This document shows, piece by piece, positions 41,138 to 49,864 of a stretch of 64,000 nucleotides of DNA. The stretch comes from Ardenticatenaceae bacterium. GTDB lineage: Bacteria; Chloroflexota; Anaerolineae; Promineifilales; Promineifilaceae. Position numbers and translations under genes: made by a program. The DNA lies in NCBI GenBank assembly GCA_011525915.1, contig WYBM01000097.1, positions 23,476 through 87,475 of the forward strand. Direction: 5' to 3'. Position 1 is the stretch's first letter, and every line of letters starts with the position of its first letter. The notes under the pieces are model-generated. The model did not search any database and was not told the DNA's origin. It saw only the letters and a program-made list of their open reading frames with translations.

Positions 41138-41899
41138 ATGACAAAAATTATTTCCACCCATTCCTTTCGCGGCGGCACGGGCAAGTCCAACGTCACCGCC
41201 AATATCGCCGCCATCCTGGCCCAAAAAGGGCACCGGGTGGGGGTGTTTGACACCGACATTCAGTCACCGGGCATCCACATCATCTTCCACCTGACAGAAA
41301 ATGACATCACGCACACCCTGAATGATTATCTCTGGGGAAACTGTGCCATTGAAGAAGCGGCCTGCCAGGTCTACACCGCCGACAACGGCGGCACCGTTTT
41401 CCTGGTACCGTCCAGCATTGACCCCAATGACATCGCCCGCATCCTGCGTGAAAAATATGACGCCAGCGACATGCACGGTGCCTTTCGGGATTTGATCGCT
41501 GCCCTGAATCTGGATTATCTGCTGATTGATACCCACCCGGGCTTAAACGAAGAGACGTTGTTATCCATTGCCATTTCAGACAGCCTGGTGATTATTCTGC
41601 GGCCAGACCAGCAAGATTTCCAGGGCACCAGTGTCACGGTGGACGTGGCCCGCCGCCTGCGTGTGCCGGAAATCAGCCTGGTGGTGAACAAGGTGCCGCC
41701 GGAGTATGATTTTGCCGATCTGCAGCAAAAGGTAGAAAAAGCTTACGACTGTGAAGTCGCGGCCTTATTGCCTCTGTCCATCGAGGTGGCCGAAAACGCC
41801 AGCGCGTCGCTGTTTTGTTTACGGTCTCCTGGTCATTTGTTCAGCCAGGGCGTGACCCGCGTGGCGGAAAAGCTGCAAGAGGAAGTCGTTCCTTTATAA
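41138..41899 (+). CDS. MinD/ParA-family ATPase
   Basis: This protein of about 253 residues starts at ATG 41138 after GGAGG. The deviant Walker A reads FRGGTGKSNVTANIA, with Arg where the signature Lys is usual. Switch I is FDTDIQSPGIH and Walker B is LLIDTHPGLNEE. These ATPases dimerise on membranes or nucleoid and position complexes. The end carries no clear membrane-targeting helix. It follows the Cache-HAMP gene by 35 bp and is probably its cytoplasmic partner. Confidence 0.82.
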   Translation: MTKIISTHSFRGGTGKSNVTANIAAILAQKGHRVGVFDTDIQSPGIHIIFHLTENDITHTLNDYLWGNCAIEEAACQVYTADNGGTVFLVPSSIDPNDIARILREKYDASDMHGAFRDLIAALNLDYLLIDTHPGLNEETLLSIAISDSLVIILRPDQQDFQGTSVTVDVARRLRVPEISLVVNKVPPEYDFADLQQKVEKAYDCEVAALLPLSIEVAENASASLFCLRSPGHLFSQGVTRVAEKLQEEVVPL

Positions 41900-41920
41900 A
41901 ACCGGGAACGGACACTGCCC

Positions 41921-42688
41921 ATGTCTGCCACGACTACCGTTGTCATCCTCATGGCGATGGCTGAAGAGGCCGCGCCCATCATTGGAGAATTGGGGCTGGT
42001 TAGAAACGGCCGTCTGTTGGCAACGCCACTGCCGATGGTGGTCTATGAGGGCTGTGTTGATGATCTGTTCATTGCCCTGGTTGTCAATGGCGTGGATGAA
42101 CGGTTTGGGGTGGCCAATGTGGGGACACAGCCGGCGGTGTTAAGTGCTTATGTGGCCATCCAGCAGTACAACCCGGATCTCATCATCAACGCGGGTACGG
42201 CCGGCGGATTCGGGCAAAGGGGATGCCAGATTGGCGACGTGTACATCAGCGCCGGCAGCTTTAAATTTCATGACCGGCGGATCCCGCTACCGGGTTATAC
42301 AGAATATGGCATTGGCTCATACCCAGCCGAGAATACCACGGCGATGGCCCAGGCGTTGGGTTTAAAACAGGGAGCCATTTCCACCGGCAACTCCCTGGAC
42401 AAAACCCATACAGATTTAGATATGATGGGTGTTTGTGATGCCGACGTCAAGGAGATGGAAGCAGCGGCCATTGCCTGGGTGGCTTGGTTGTACGGCAAAC
42501 CCATGATCGCCCTGAAAGCCATTACGGACCTGGTAGATTCGCCGGTCAGGCCTGAAGAGCAGTTTGTAGACAACCTGGCGGCAGCCTCTGAGAATCTTTG
42601 CCAAAAAGTGGTAGAAGTGTTGCACTATTACACCGAGGATGGTCCAGCATTATCACTACGCCATAAACTGCCCGCCATTTACGCGTAG
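41921..42688 (+). CDS. MTA/SAH nucleosidase-like phosphorylase superfamily protein
   Basis: This is a 255-residue protein of the PNP/UDP family. VVILMAMAEEAAPII at the N-terminus, LIINAGTAGGFG (phosphate/ribose loop), KEMEAAAIAWVAWLYGKPMIALKAITD (the ME nucleoside-binding motif and the catalytic Asp) are all seen. The arrangement is closest to 5'-methylthioadenosine/S-adenosylhomocysteine nucleosidases. It lies 21 bp after the ParA-like gene, at the end of that operon, and its last 33 bp overlap the convergent SDR gene. In a signalling operon it may clear a nucleoside messenger, but housekeeping is equally possible. Confidence 0.8.
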   Translation: MSATTTVVILMAMAEEAAPIIGELGLVRNGRLLATPLPMVVYEGCVDDLFIALVVNGVDERFGVANVGTQPAVLSAYVAIQQYNPDLIINAGTAGGFGQRGCQIGDVYISAGSFKFHDRRIPLPGYTEYGIGSYPAENTTAMAQALGLKQGAISTGNSLDKTHTDLDMMGVCDADVKEMEAAAIAWVAWLYGKPMIALKAITDLVDSPVRPEEQFVDNLAAASENLCQKVVEVLHYYTEDGPALSLRHKLPAIYA

Positions 42689-43423
42689 TGTAGCGCCAGT
42701 TATATAATCTGACTCCTCCGATGCGAAAAAGATCACAGCTCCAGTAATATCCTCCGGTTGTCCCAGTTTTTGCAAGGCACTATTACTAAGAATGTGCTGA
42801 CGATCTTTTTCTTGTAGGGACTGCCACCATTTAAGTTTCTTTGCGGTGAGGATGTCACCAGGGGAGATGGCATTGACCGTAATACCATCCTGACCGTAAA
42901 GCCAGGCCAACTGGCGAGTCATCCCATGAAGTGCCGATTTAGCACTCACATAGGGCAGGTTGGCTACTTCATGGGCAAGTTGGAAATCCGCAGCATCGGC
43001 AGTGATATTAATAATTTTACCGCCACCTTGCCTCTGCATAATAGGGATAATCTCGCGGCAAAAGTAATAAGGCCCATACAGAAGAACGGCTACAACCCTA
43101 TCCCATATATCTTCGGGGGTTTCTTCAAGTTTCCGCGGCCCAACATCTTCACCGGCATTATTAATTAGAACATCAATTCGACCAAAGATGTTAAGCACTT
43201 GCTGTACCGTTGATGTGACCTGACCATTGTCACTTATTTCTGCCGAAATACCGACAGCCTGTCGGCCCATGGCGTTGATTTGATCCGTAGTGGCTTGAAT
43301 CTGGGCTTGATTACGGCCGTGGACCACTACTTTTGCGCCTTCTTTAGCGCAAGCCAGCGCTGTTGCCTTACCAATGCCCGCCGATGAACCAGTGACAATA
43401 ACAACCTTATCTTGTAAACGCAT
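42656..43423 (-). CDS. Short-chain dehydrogenase/reductase (SDR)
   Basis: This 255-residue classical SDR starts at ATG 43423 (MRLQDKVVIVTG). The glycine-rich TGSSAGIGKATA, the NNAGED motif, catalytic YVSAKSALHG and the C-terminal YITGATLRVNGG are present, with Ser at the ITADAADF position less clear. It belongs to the 3-oxoacyl-ACP reductase/glucose dehydrogenase-like group. It follows another SDR by 11 bp. The substrate is unknown. It could tailor a product of the nearby lanthipeptide locus, but it is divergent in orientation and nothing proves this. Confidence 0.85.
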   Translation of the reverse strand: MRLQDKVVIVTGSSAGIGKATALACAKEGAKVVVHGRNQAQIQATTDQINAMGRQAVGISAEISDNGQVTSTVQQVLNIFGRIDVLINNAGEDVGPRKLEETPEDIWDRVVAVLLYGPYYFCREIIPIMQRQGGGKIINITADAADFQLAHEVANLPYVSAKSALHGMTRQLAWLYGQDGITVNAISPGDILTAKKLKWWQSLQEKDRQHILSNSALQKLGQPEDITGAVIFFASEESDYITGATLRVNGGQFMA

Positions 43424-43434
43424 AGCTGTGCCCC

Positions 43435-44193
43435 TCACGACATCCTCCAGCCGCCATTCACGTCCAGCGACACCCCTGTAATATAATTGGCGGCTTCTGA
43501 GACTAAGAATAGAATAGCATTGACCGGGTCTTCCATGGAGGCCATGCGACCCAACGGGATCGCCGCCAGCATTTCTTCTTTCTCCCCTTCTGAAAGAGAG
43601 TTCCAATAGTTTTCCCCCCGTTTGGTAAGTACGTTACCCGGCACTACACAATTAACGTTGATCCCATATGGCCCTAGTTCGCCAGCCAGGAACCGGGTAA
43701 GTCCCAAAACACCGGCTTTTGCTGTGATATAGGCCAAATCCGCTGGGGCTGCCCGATATTTCCCTACGATTGAGGAAATATTTATGATTTTGCCACTTTT
43801 CTGTTGCTTCATATGGGGGACCGTATAATAACAGGTCAGATATTGACTTTTAAGATTGACATCAATTAAATGTTTAAACTCATTGTCGGCCATCTCCACA
43901 CCGCCATGCGGACGGCCAAAGCCAACATTATTGACCAGGATATCTATCGACCCAAACCTTTGTACCGCCTGGGCTACCATTTGGGAGACTTGTTCACCCT
44001 GAGAAACATCAGCCTTCACAGCCAGGGATTCAACACCTAAACCCTGAACCTCCCCCATTGCCTTTTGTAACTGCACCTCATCAATGTCATTTAGAACAAC
44101 ATTGGCCCCCTGTTGGGCTAAGGTTAAGGCTGTTAATCTACCAATACCTATGCCCGAACCGGTAATGAGGGCAACCTTGCCCGTTAAATTCAT
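43435..44193 (-). CDS. Short-chain dehydrogenase/reductase (SDR)
   Basis: This is a 252-residue classical SDR. TGSGIGIGRLTA (NAD(P) binding), LVNNVGFGRPHGG, the catalytic triad Ser-Tyr-Lys (INISSIVGKY, then LAYITAKAGVLG) and the terminal YITGVSLDVNGGWRMS are all clear. It forms an operon with the SDR at 42656. These two genes and the following lanthipeptide genes lie in the stretch with almost no ACGGCCGT palindrome, so they may have arrived together. Confidence 0.87.
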   Translation of the reverse strand: MNLTGKVALITGSGIGIGRLTALTLAQQGANVVLNDIDEVQLQKAMGEVQGLGVESLAVKADVSQGEQVSQMVAQAVQRFGSIDILVNNVGFGRPHGGVEMADNEFKHLIDVNLKSQYLTCYYTVPHMKQQKSGKIINISSIVGKYRAAPADLAYITAKAGVLGLTRFLAGELGPYGINVNCVVPGNVLTKRGENYWNSLSEGEKEEMLAAIPLGRMASMEDPVNAILFLVSEAANYITGVSLDVNGGWRMS

Positions 44194-44684
44194 TGTTTAT
44201 CTCCAGATAGTGTTTAACATTAACCTTATTTACACGTTTTGGTAGAGGCAGGCCTTGTGCCTGCCCGCTCTGGGGGTGATCTTCGTCGTTGCCCATCAAA
44301 TTGCCTCTGTTTCACTCTACAAGCTTTGTAGATATTTGGCAGAACGACGCCCCAATTTTAACATTGTGTACGCCAAGGACGACTATTTGCTCTAAAAATA
44401 GCTGGTGTAAAGCATTAACCGCTGCTGGTTCCCCTACTTAAAAGACGAGACATGATAGGCAGGTGGTCATATATCCACTATGACACCGTATACATTAAAT
44501 AATCCCCTCAAAGTCACTACCGGTTTGGTACTTACACTTCATAAATTTAATGTTCTTAAGCCTACAGTCACAGTATCTATTTTCCTTTCATAAATATGAA
44601 AAGAACCTCAGGTGTGGATGCCAAGCCAGGTCTATACTTGATTTATATTCGAAGTTACGTGAAGACCTGTGGAGGATAGTTTAA
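44194..44684. other. Long A/T-rich intergenic region between SDR and lanthipeptide operons
   Basis: This divergent 490-bp spacer carries promoters for both sides. I see no gene. A 16-bp palindrome TTTCATAAATATGAAA lies at 44586-44601, about 85 bp before the first plus-strand gene, a plausible operator. GTGGAGGATAGTTTAA just before 44685 supplies a ribosome-binding site. Confidence 0.5.
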
Positions 44685-44972
44685 ATGTTATATACAGTAG
44701 GGCCACAATGGCGTTATAAAGCATTTATAGAAGTATGGGGAAACCTGTACAAACAGGGTCGCACGGAAAATTACCCCGGCGGTTGCGTTTTTCAAACCAT
44801 AACAGATGCGCATCGTTATATAGAAAAAACCGAAAGCACAAAAAAGCTGGGCGTATTTGGTTTGCAAGCTACCTGGAATGTGGACACCGAACCCTCGGAA
44901 GATGGTTGGTGGCATCACCTTCTTAATGACCGCCCCATTCTTTTGCTTGAGGGCATTAAAGAGACCATTTAG
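44685..44972 (+). CDS. Hypothetical protein, 95 aa, first gene of the lanthipeptide operon
   Basis: This is a compact soluble protein (MLYTVGPQWRYKAFIEVWGN, GRTENYPGGCVFQTITDAHR, FGLQATWNVDTEPSEDGWWH, RPILLLEGI) with many aromatic residues and no signal peptide or membrane segment. I do not recognise a characterised family. The start is supported by GGAGGA at proper spacing. It is 106 bp before the precursor gene, in the same direction. A weak hairpin (GCAAG...CTTGC) followed by a T-rich stretch lies between them. It could be an immunity or regulatory protein; that is a guess from position. Confidence 0.6.
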   Translation: MLYTVGPQWRYKAFIEVWGNLYKQGRTENYPGGCVFQTITDAHRYIEKTESTKKLGVFGLQATWNVDTEPSEDGWWHHLLNDRPILLLEGIKETI

Positions 44973-45078
44973 TTAGTCTCTTACATCCAGTTGTGAAAGT
45001 TGTTGATCTGGCAAGGAGAATCCTAGGCTTGCTCTTTGCTTTTTTTAAAACCTTATATCTTTAATAGGAGAGTTTAAA

Positions 45079-45318
45079 ATGTCAGTAGAACAAGAAAACC
45101 CCATTTTATCACCCGATGAGATCGTACGTGCATGGAAAGACGCAGGGTTCCGTGAAAGTTTAACCGAAGAGCAGCGTGCTGCCCTTCCGCCGGCCCCTAG
45201 TGATATCGCCGAATTGTCCGACGAAGAATTGGAAGAAGTAGCGGGCGGAAGGTTACAGGATGATGATTGCACCTGTACACAAGGCTGCACTGGCACAAAG
45301 GGGTTTACAGCCTTTTAA
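45079..45318 (+). CDS. lanA: Lanthipeptide precursor, mersacidin-type leader
   Basis: This is a 79-residue precursor. Leader residues 1-57 contain SPDEIVRAWKDAGFRESLTE and SDEELEEVAGG, the classic class II double-glycine leader. The 22-residue core begins RLQDDDCTCTQGC and ends with TAF. It has three Cys (core positions 7, 9, 13), four Thr (8, 10, 14, 16, 20 minus none at Ser; five Thr in all) and no Ser, so up to three methyllanthionine rings and remaining dehydrobutyrines are possible. GGAG precedes the ATG by eight bases. The synthetase gene follows after a 38-bp palindrome. Leader removal at GG would be by the C39 domain of the transporter at 53.8 kb. Confidence 0.88.
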   Translation: MSVEQENPILSPDEIVRAWKDAGFRESLTEEQRAALPPAPSDIAELSDEELEEVAGGRLQDDDCTCTQGCTGTKGFTAF

Positions 45319-45347
45319 GGGAAAGTGCTGTAGTCAGTATGGCTTAT

Positions 45348-45385
45348 TTAGTGAGGTAAAGATCTTAAGATCTTTACCTCACTAA
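45348..45385 (+). promoter_or_regulatory. Perfect 38-bp palindrome between lanA and lanM
   Basis: The arm TTAGTGAGGTAAAGATCTT (45348-45366) is followed at once by its exact reverse complement (45367-45385). In RNA it forms a 19-bp stem with a minimal loop, followed by only TCTTA rather than a T-run. It lies 29 bp after the lanA stop and 33 bp before lanM. It could act as a leaky terminator or 3'-end stabiliser so that precursor outnumbers enzyme, or as a site for a dimeric protein. Confidence 0.8.
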
Positions 45386-45418
45386 TCTTACTGGGGAGAC
45401 CACAAGTAGGGAAAGATT

Positions 45419-48400
45419 GTGCCCATGAATAACCGGTGTAAAGAGCAATGTATAGAGCCAGATTGGTACAAGGCGCTAACGATATCAGAACGGCTTGTGC
45501 ATCTAGATGGCTCATTACAACATATACCAAGTTCTACTGCGGCCGGTCATAAACATTTGGTACGTTGGCAGCAGCAGCCGCCTTTTAACGCCAGAAGTGA
45601 CATCTTCCAGGCGAGACTGGCATCTGAGCGGATAACAGAGGCACAGCTCTTAAGTCTATTAAGCGAACCGGTTAAGGATCTTTACCAGCGAATTCCAGAA
45701 ATGCCTGAATGGCTAACAACCTTATTAGCGATTTATGCATTTGAAGAATACCCACCTTTACCCCCTTCCTTGCATGAGAAAGTGACAAACGGCCCTCTTT
45801 GCGTTATTTATCCGCTGCTGCAGTATGCGTGCCAACGCTTGCAAGAAACATGCCAGCAGTTATCTGAAAATGATCAATTCCAAATATCCTCAAGTTTGTT
45901 AGAAGCACTGTTTTCATCACTTTTGGTTGAGCTGTCCTACCTCATGGGCCCGATTATGGTATTGGAGCTGCATGCGGCAAATTTAACGCAATCGTTGCCA
46001 GGTGAAACCTCAGAAGAACGGTACCAGGGGTTTATTCAGCGTTATGCCCAATGTGACAAAGCTCTAAATCTACTGAATGAGTACCCGGTTTTAGCCCGCC
46101 AAAGCTTGGCGGTGGTGCAAAACTGGCTGGAAACACGCCTGGAATTCTTCAATCGATTAGCTCTTGATTGGTCCACACTTCAAAACACGTTTAATCTATC
46201 CCAGCCATTAGGTTGCCTTGTCCAAATAGAGGATCAGATAAGCGACCCCCACAACGGAGGTCGGCAGGTTTTTATTGTTGAATTCAGTGGCGGCACCAGG
46301 CTTGTTTACAAACCCCGTTCCCTAAGTCTTGACCAGCACTTTCAAAATCTTCTGCAGTGGTTAAATAAAAAGGGAGCAGTCCCTCCTTTTAAGACATTAA
46401 CGTTACTCAATCGTCAAACATATGGTTGGGTGGAATTTGTTTCACCTCAGCCATGCCCATCAGAAGCAGCGGTACGTCGCTTTTATAGGCGTCAGGGAGG
46501 ACAACTTGCTCTCGTATATGCTTTATCAGGCGGAGACTTTCACGATGAAAACATAATTGCTTTTGGTGAATACCCAATCATGCTTGATCTGGAGGGTCTT
46601 TTTCATCCCAAAAAACCATTTGGTGGTGGTAAAACCCAGGCGGAGCAAAGAGCAAACGCGATATTTTTCGATTCGGTCATTTCAACCCTGATGCTGCCGG
46701 CAATTCACGAAGCAAGCCTTGAGTGGGATTATGGGGGGATTGCCAGTTTTCCCAACCAGACAGTTTCTGTACCGGTTTTAGAGGGTCAAGGAACGGACCA
46801 GATGGGTTACATTCATGGGTCCGTGGCCAGGGAAAAAACTTTATTCAGTTTGCCTACTTTGCAGGGCAAACCCATCAATCCTATCGATTATAGAGAGAGT
46901 ATCACCTGTGGGTTTAGCCAGATTTACAACATTGTGCGGGAGCACCGACGTGAACTTTTAGCAGAACATGGGCTTCTATATCAATTTGCCGACGATCATG
47001 TTCGTTTCATCTGGCGTAACACATCTGATTATTACAAGGTACTGCGACATTGCACGCAGCCTGATGCCATGCGCAATGCGCTTTTTCAGGAACAACGTTT
47101 GGATCTCCTTTGGGGCAAGGCAGTCAATAACCAACAATTAAGCAGGCTCATTGTTTCTGAAAAACAAGATTTATCCCAGAGAGACATTCCCATTTACAGT
47201 GCTAAACCAGGAGCAACTCACCTTTGGAGCGGCAGAGGGGAGTGTTTCCCTCATATCTTTGAACAATCGGCTCTGGATCAGGCTCGCGAAAAAATAACTA
47301 ACTTTAGTGATCAAGATTTGCAAAGGCAAGTATTAATTGTTCGTGCTGCTTTTGCCTGCCTGGCTCATGCTTCGGCAACGTTCGAATCAAACCCATTACC
47401 TTCACCATCTCTTCCCTTAGTCCAAGCTCCATCACCAATGGCGCTGACCAGAGGTATAGCCGACCAAATCATTAAGCGTGGCATCGAGGATGAGGAAAGC
47501 ATTACCTGGTATGGTGTATTTGCCCGGAAACATGGTTATTTTGTGGGCAATATGAACCATGAATTATATAGTGGCCTCTCAGGAATTGCTCTGTTTCTGG
47601 CTTATTTGGGGCAAGTGTCTGGTGTAGATGCATACACCCAGATGGCCCGTAAATCGACGTTTATTTGGAAAGCGCATCTTGAGGATATCTTATCCACTGA
47701 CATCCTGCCTGTAAGATATTTAGGTGGCTTTGATGGGTTGGGTGGGCATATTTACGCCCTAACGCACCTGGGGGTTTTGTGGCAAGACAACGACTTGATT
47801 TCCCTGGCTAAAAGTCTGGTAGAGAAAGGGACGCCGCTTATAAAAAGGGATAAGCATTTAAATATATTGTCCGGCGTTGCCGGATACTTGTGTTGTTTGC
47901 TTAATCTTTACACTTATTGCCCGCAGCCAATAATCATGGAAGCGGCCGTTGCTTGTGGGGAGCATATCCGGCAGCAAATTAATTTTGAGAATCCCTGGGA
48001 TTCCCTACAAAAGCTGGATATTGGTGTCGGTTTCGCCCAGGGTGGTGCCGGCATTGCTTTGGCCCTATTAAAATTAGCCCACCATACCGGGCAAGTAAGC
48101 TTCTCTCAGGCGGCAACGCTATTGGTAAACTACGAACGCCGGTTATTACATCAGGCTGATCGCCATGAAGTTGGTTGGTGTCATGGGCTGACAGGCATTG
48201 GGCTGGCACGTTTGCACTCCCTGCCACACACTGATGATCCAGAAATGTATATAGAGGTAAAGAAAGCCGTCACCATGATACGGGACCAAGGGTTTAACCG
48301 AAACCATTCTTTGTGTCATGGGGATCTGGGTATTATTGACTTTTTGTATCAGGCTGGGCGCATATTACATGAGGATGCCATACATCAGGAAGTAAACCAA

Positions 48401-48607
48401 AGATTACCATACATACTATCCAGCATTGATATACATGGACCATTTTGCGGCTTACCACATCACGTTGAGGCTGTTGGTCTGATGCATGGCCTGGCGGGTA
48501 TTGGGTATGGATTATTGCGTATGGCAAACCCTGACCAGGTTCCCTCTGTTCTTAGCCTTGATCCACCCTTAGGGCAGCTGCCCCTTGACGCTGGCATTGT
48601 TACGTAG
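45419..48607 (+). CDS. lanM: Class II lanthipeptide synthetase LanM
   Basis: This is a protein of about 1,060 residues (usual LanM 900-1,100). The N-terminal dehydratase (~200-620) shows VYKPRSLSLDQHFQ, the kinase-like SGGDFHDENIIA and MLDLEGLF; it phosphorylates and eliminates Ser/Thr. The C-terminal cyclase (~720-1,050) has the LanC repeats (YSGLSGIALFL, GGAGIALALL, HGLAGIGYGL) and zinc ligands Cys ~920 (GWCHGLTG) and Cys965-His966 (LCHGDLG). GTG 45419 and ATG 45425 are both possible starts; GGGAAAG favours the GTG. It acts on the precursor 100 bp upstream. Confidence 0.95.
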   Translation: MPMNNRCKEQCIEPDWYKALTISERLVHLDGSLQHIPSSTAAGHKHLVRWQQQPPFNARSDIFQARLASERITEAQLLSLLSEPVKDLYQRIPEMPEWLTTLLAIYAFEEYPPLPPSLHEKVTNGPLCVIYPLLQYACQRLQETCQQLSENDQFQISSSLLEALFSSLLVELSYLMGPIMVLELHAANLTQSLPGETSEERYQGFIQRYAQCDKALNLLNEYPVLARQSLAVVQNWLETRLEFFNRLALDWSTLQNTFNLSQPLGCLVQIEDQISDPHNGGRQVFIVEFSGGTRLVYKPRSLSLDQHFQNLLQWLNKKGAVPPFKTLTLLNRQTYGWVEFVSPQPCPSEAAVRRFYRRQGGQLALVYALSGGDFHDENIIAFGEYPIMLDLEGLFHPKKPFGGGKTQAEQRANAIFFDSVISTLMLPAIHEASLEWDYGGIASFPNQTVSVPVLEGQGTDQMGYIHGSVAREKTLFSLPTLQGKPINPIDYRESITCGFSQIYNIVREHRRELLAEHGLLYQFADDHVRFIWRNTSDYYKVLRHCTQPDAMRNALFQEQRLDLLWGKAVNNQQLSRLIVSEKQDLSQRDIPIYSAKPGATHLWSGRGECFPHIFEQSALDQAREKITNFSDQDLQRQVLIVRAAFACLAHASATFESNPLPSPSLPLVQAPSPMALTRGIADQIIKRGIEDEESITWYGVFARKHGYFVGNMNHELYSGLSGIALFLAYLGQVSGVDAYTQMARKSTFIWKAHLEDILSTDILPVRYLGGFDGLGGHIYALTHLGVLWQDNDLISLAKSLVEKGTPLIKRDKHLNILSGVAGYLCCLLNLYTYCPQPIIMEAAVACGEHIRQQINFENPWDSLQKLDIGVGFAQGGAGIALALLKLAHHTGQVSFSQAATLLVNYERRLLHQADRHEVGWCHGLTGIGLARLHSLPHTDDPEMYIEVKKAVTMIRDQGFNRNHSLCHGDLGIIDFLYQAGRILHEDAIHQEVNQRLPYILSSIDIHGPFCGLPHHVEAVGLMHGLAGIGYGLLRMANPDQVPSVLSLDPPLGQLPLDAGIVT

Positions 48608-48636
48608 GTTTAGGTATCTAAAAGGTGCGTGTTATC

Positions 48637-49848
48637 ATGAAATTTTTGTTCTGCACACTAAAAGAGCCAGGTTATATTTATCCAGCAATCAAAATTGCCA
48701 AGGAACTACAAACAAGGGGGCATGAGGTTGCCATTTTGTCAGATGAACAGGTGGGCCCAATTATAAATGACCTGAACATTCATAGCCCGGTTGATCTTGT
48801 CGGTAATGGACCGGCATTTACAGCCTCAGGCTGGTGCGCGAACCATGCAGTGGTTAGCCAAATCTCTCATATTCATCGAGCGCTGCATCAATTTAACCCT
48901 GATGTGCTGGTAGGTGGAGCACTTGCTTTAGGGGCGCCTATAGCATCTCAATGGTTTGGCGTTCCCCTGGTGACAATAGGATTAGGGACCTGGGAAAGTA
49001 CATATCAGCCACATTCGTTGACTGGCCCAACGGCATCCATTGTTCGCTGGGCACATCAATTCTTTGGTCTCCCATATTATCCGGACCAATATACCAATCC
49101 ACAGGGAAAGGATGTTTTGCTAGGTGATATGGTTCTATTGCGCAGTGTACCCGACTTAGAGGCAATCTATTCATTACCTGAAAACGTATACTTTATAGGC
49201 GATTGTCAGTGGGATTTTCCTGTTTCCCCCACCCTGATAGACGAACTCAATGGGTTTATAAATAATAACTGGCCGGTTATTTATGTTTTACACAACAATC
49301 GGTTTAGTTCACCGTTTAAGGATAACGGTAACTGGCGTCCAGGCTTTCCTGACTATTGGACACACCTGATGACGGCGGTAGTTGACCAACCGATCCAATT
49401 AATTGTAGCTACCAATGATGATCATATTGTGCAGGGACTCCAGCCGCCGAATGTTTTTGTGCGCAAGTTCGTCCCCTACCAGGCCGTTTTACCGCGGGCG
49501 AATGTTGTCATTGCTGCTGGCACCACAAGCATTATGCACGGATCCCTGACACATGGTTTACCGCTGCTGCTTTTACCGGTGCATAGCGAAGCCAAATACA
49601 TTCGCGATGTTTGTGTGAATGCCGGTGTGGCGATTGCCCTGGATATCTATAAAGTGACAAGTGAACTGCTGCGCGAGAACATTCAGTTGATGCTGCAGGA
49701 TCATACATTGCATAAAAATGCCAAACGTATTCAGCGAGCTTTTAAATCAACTGAAGGGGACAAGCTGGCGGCCGATCTCCTGGAGCAATTCGCTGACGAA
49801 CATGTGTCCGGGAGACATCATGAACCGCTCATAGCGCCAGCCATCTAG
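48637..49848 (+). CDS. GT1-like (UGT/MGT) glycosyltransferase
   Basis: This protein of about 403 residues starts at ATG 48637 (MKFLFCTLKEPGYIYPAIKI); an in-frame GTG lies 12 bases earlier. It is a GT-B fold: N-terminal Rossmann with GYIYPAIKIAKELQTRGHEVAIL, and a C-terminal nucleotide-sugar site around ANVVIAAGTTSIMHGSLTHGLPLLLLPVHSEAKY. Such enzymes glycosylate small molecules or peptides. Its place 30 bp after lanM suggests the lanthipeptide is glycosylated on Thr or a modified residue. Self-protection by glycosylation of intermediates is the alternative. Confidence 0.85.
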   Translation: MKFLFCTLKEPGYIYPAIKIAKELQTRGHEVAILSDEQVGPIINDLNIHSPVDLVGNGPAFTASGWCANHAVVSQISHIHRALHQFNPDVLVGGALALGAPIASQWFGVPLVTIGLGTWESTYQPHSLTGPTASIVRWAHQFFGLPYYPDQYTNPQGKDVLLGDMVLLRSVPDLEAIYSLPENVYFIGDCQWDFPVSPTLIDELNGFINNNWPVIYVLHNNRFSSPFKDNGNWRPGFPDYWTHLMTAVVDQPIQLIVATNDDHIVQGLQPPNVFVRKFVPYQAVLPRANVVIAAGTTSIMHGSLTHGLPLLLLPVHSEAKYIRDVCVNAGVAIALDIYKVTSELLRENIQLMLQDHTLHKNAKRIQRAFKSTEGDKLAADLLEQFADEHVSGRHHEPLIAPAI

Positions 49849-49864
49849 AGAGAGGAACCCTGTA

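Noticed and set aside
42656..44193. The two SDR genes as lanthipeptide tailoring enzymes
   Set aside because: They are on the opposite strand behind a 490-bp divergent spacer and look like ordinary 3-oxoacyl-reductase-type SDRs; the link is too weak to claim.
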